Shown: one piece after another, positions 6,647-6,667 of the stretch
Position numbering within the stretch: position 1 is the stretch's first letter
How the letters are laid out: every line of letters begins with the position of its first letter
NCBI GenBank assembly: GCA_964427185.1
Contig: CAYRSN010000052.1
Coordinates: 1 to 6,667 of the forward strand
Direction of reading: 5' to 3'
Source of the DNA: Sulfurivirga sp964427185
GTDB lineage: Bacteria > Pseudomonadota > Gammaproteobacteria > Thiomicrospirales > Thiomicrospiraceae
DNA length: 6,667 nt
Position numbers and translations under genes: made by a program
Notes under the pieces: model-generated
Databases searched by the model: none
What the model was told of the DNA's origin: nothing
The model's input: only the letters and a program-made list of their open reading frames with translations

Positions 6647-6667
6647 ACGCTTTTATTTGGCATCACC

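Noticed and set aside
6647..6667. Terminator or new gene after the last stop
   Set aside because: Only 21 bases remain, with no hairpin or start signal that can be judged.

Overview
The window is a densely packed, all-plus-strand bacterial region. Its protein sequences point to a gammaproteobacterium: HemN and GalU resemble the enterobacterial and pseudomonad types nearly end to end, and the diguanylate cyclase has a layout like E. coli DosC. I cannot name the genus. Base composition is close to balanced throughout, and nothing looks foreign: no insertion sequences, tRNA, rRNA, CRISPR or long repeats, and no gene-free stretch over 70 bases.

Layout. Positions 2-103 are the last 33 codons of an unidentified gene. 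It overlaps by 8 bases a diguanylate cyclase gene (96-1499) with three parts: a helical N-terminal region resembling a globin-coupled sensor but with no candidate haem histidine, a zinc-binding CZB domain with all four ligands, and an active-type GGEEF domain with an inhibitory RxxD site. The cyclase gene overlaps hemN (1468-2850, GTG start) by 32 bases. A strong intrinsic terminator at 2855-2876 closes this first unit.

A second unit follows: galU (2918-3799), pgi (3792-5375) and a UDP-glucose dehydrogenase-like gene (5372-6646), joined by 8-base and 4-base overlaps. GalU makes UDP-glucose from glucose 1-phosphate and Pgi interconverts glucose 6-phosphate and fructose 6-phosphate. A normal third enzyme would oxidise UDP-glucose to UDP-glucuronate, so the unit looks like a sugar-nucleotide supply module for cell-surface polysaccharide. 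The third protein, however, has Tyr in place of the catalytic Cys, a broken GxGxxG nucleotide-binding loop and a missing sugar-binding Arg, although its reading frame is intact over the full family length.

The two most interesting items are this probable pseudoenzyme (or re-purposed dehydrogenase) and the combined haemless-globin-like/zinc/c-di-GMP sensor. A link between them (c-di-GMP controlling polysaccharide made from UDP-sugars) is inferred from proximity only, since a terminator separates the two units.
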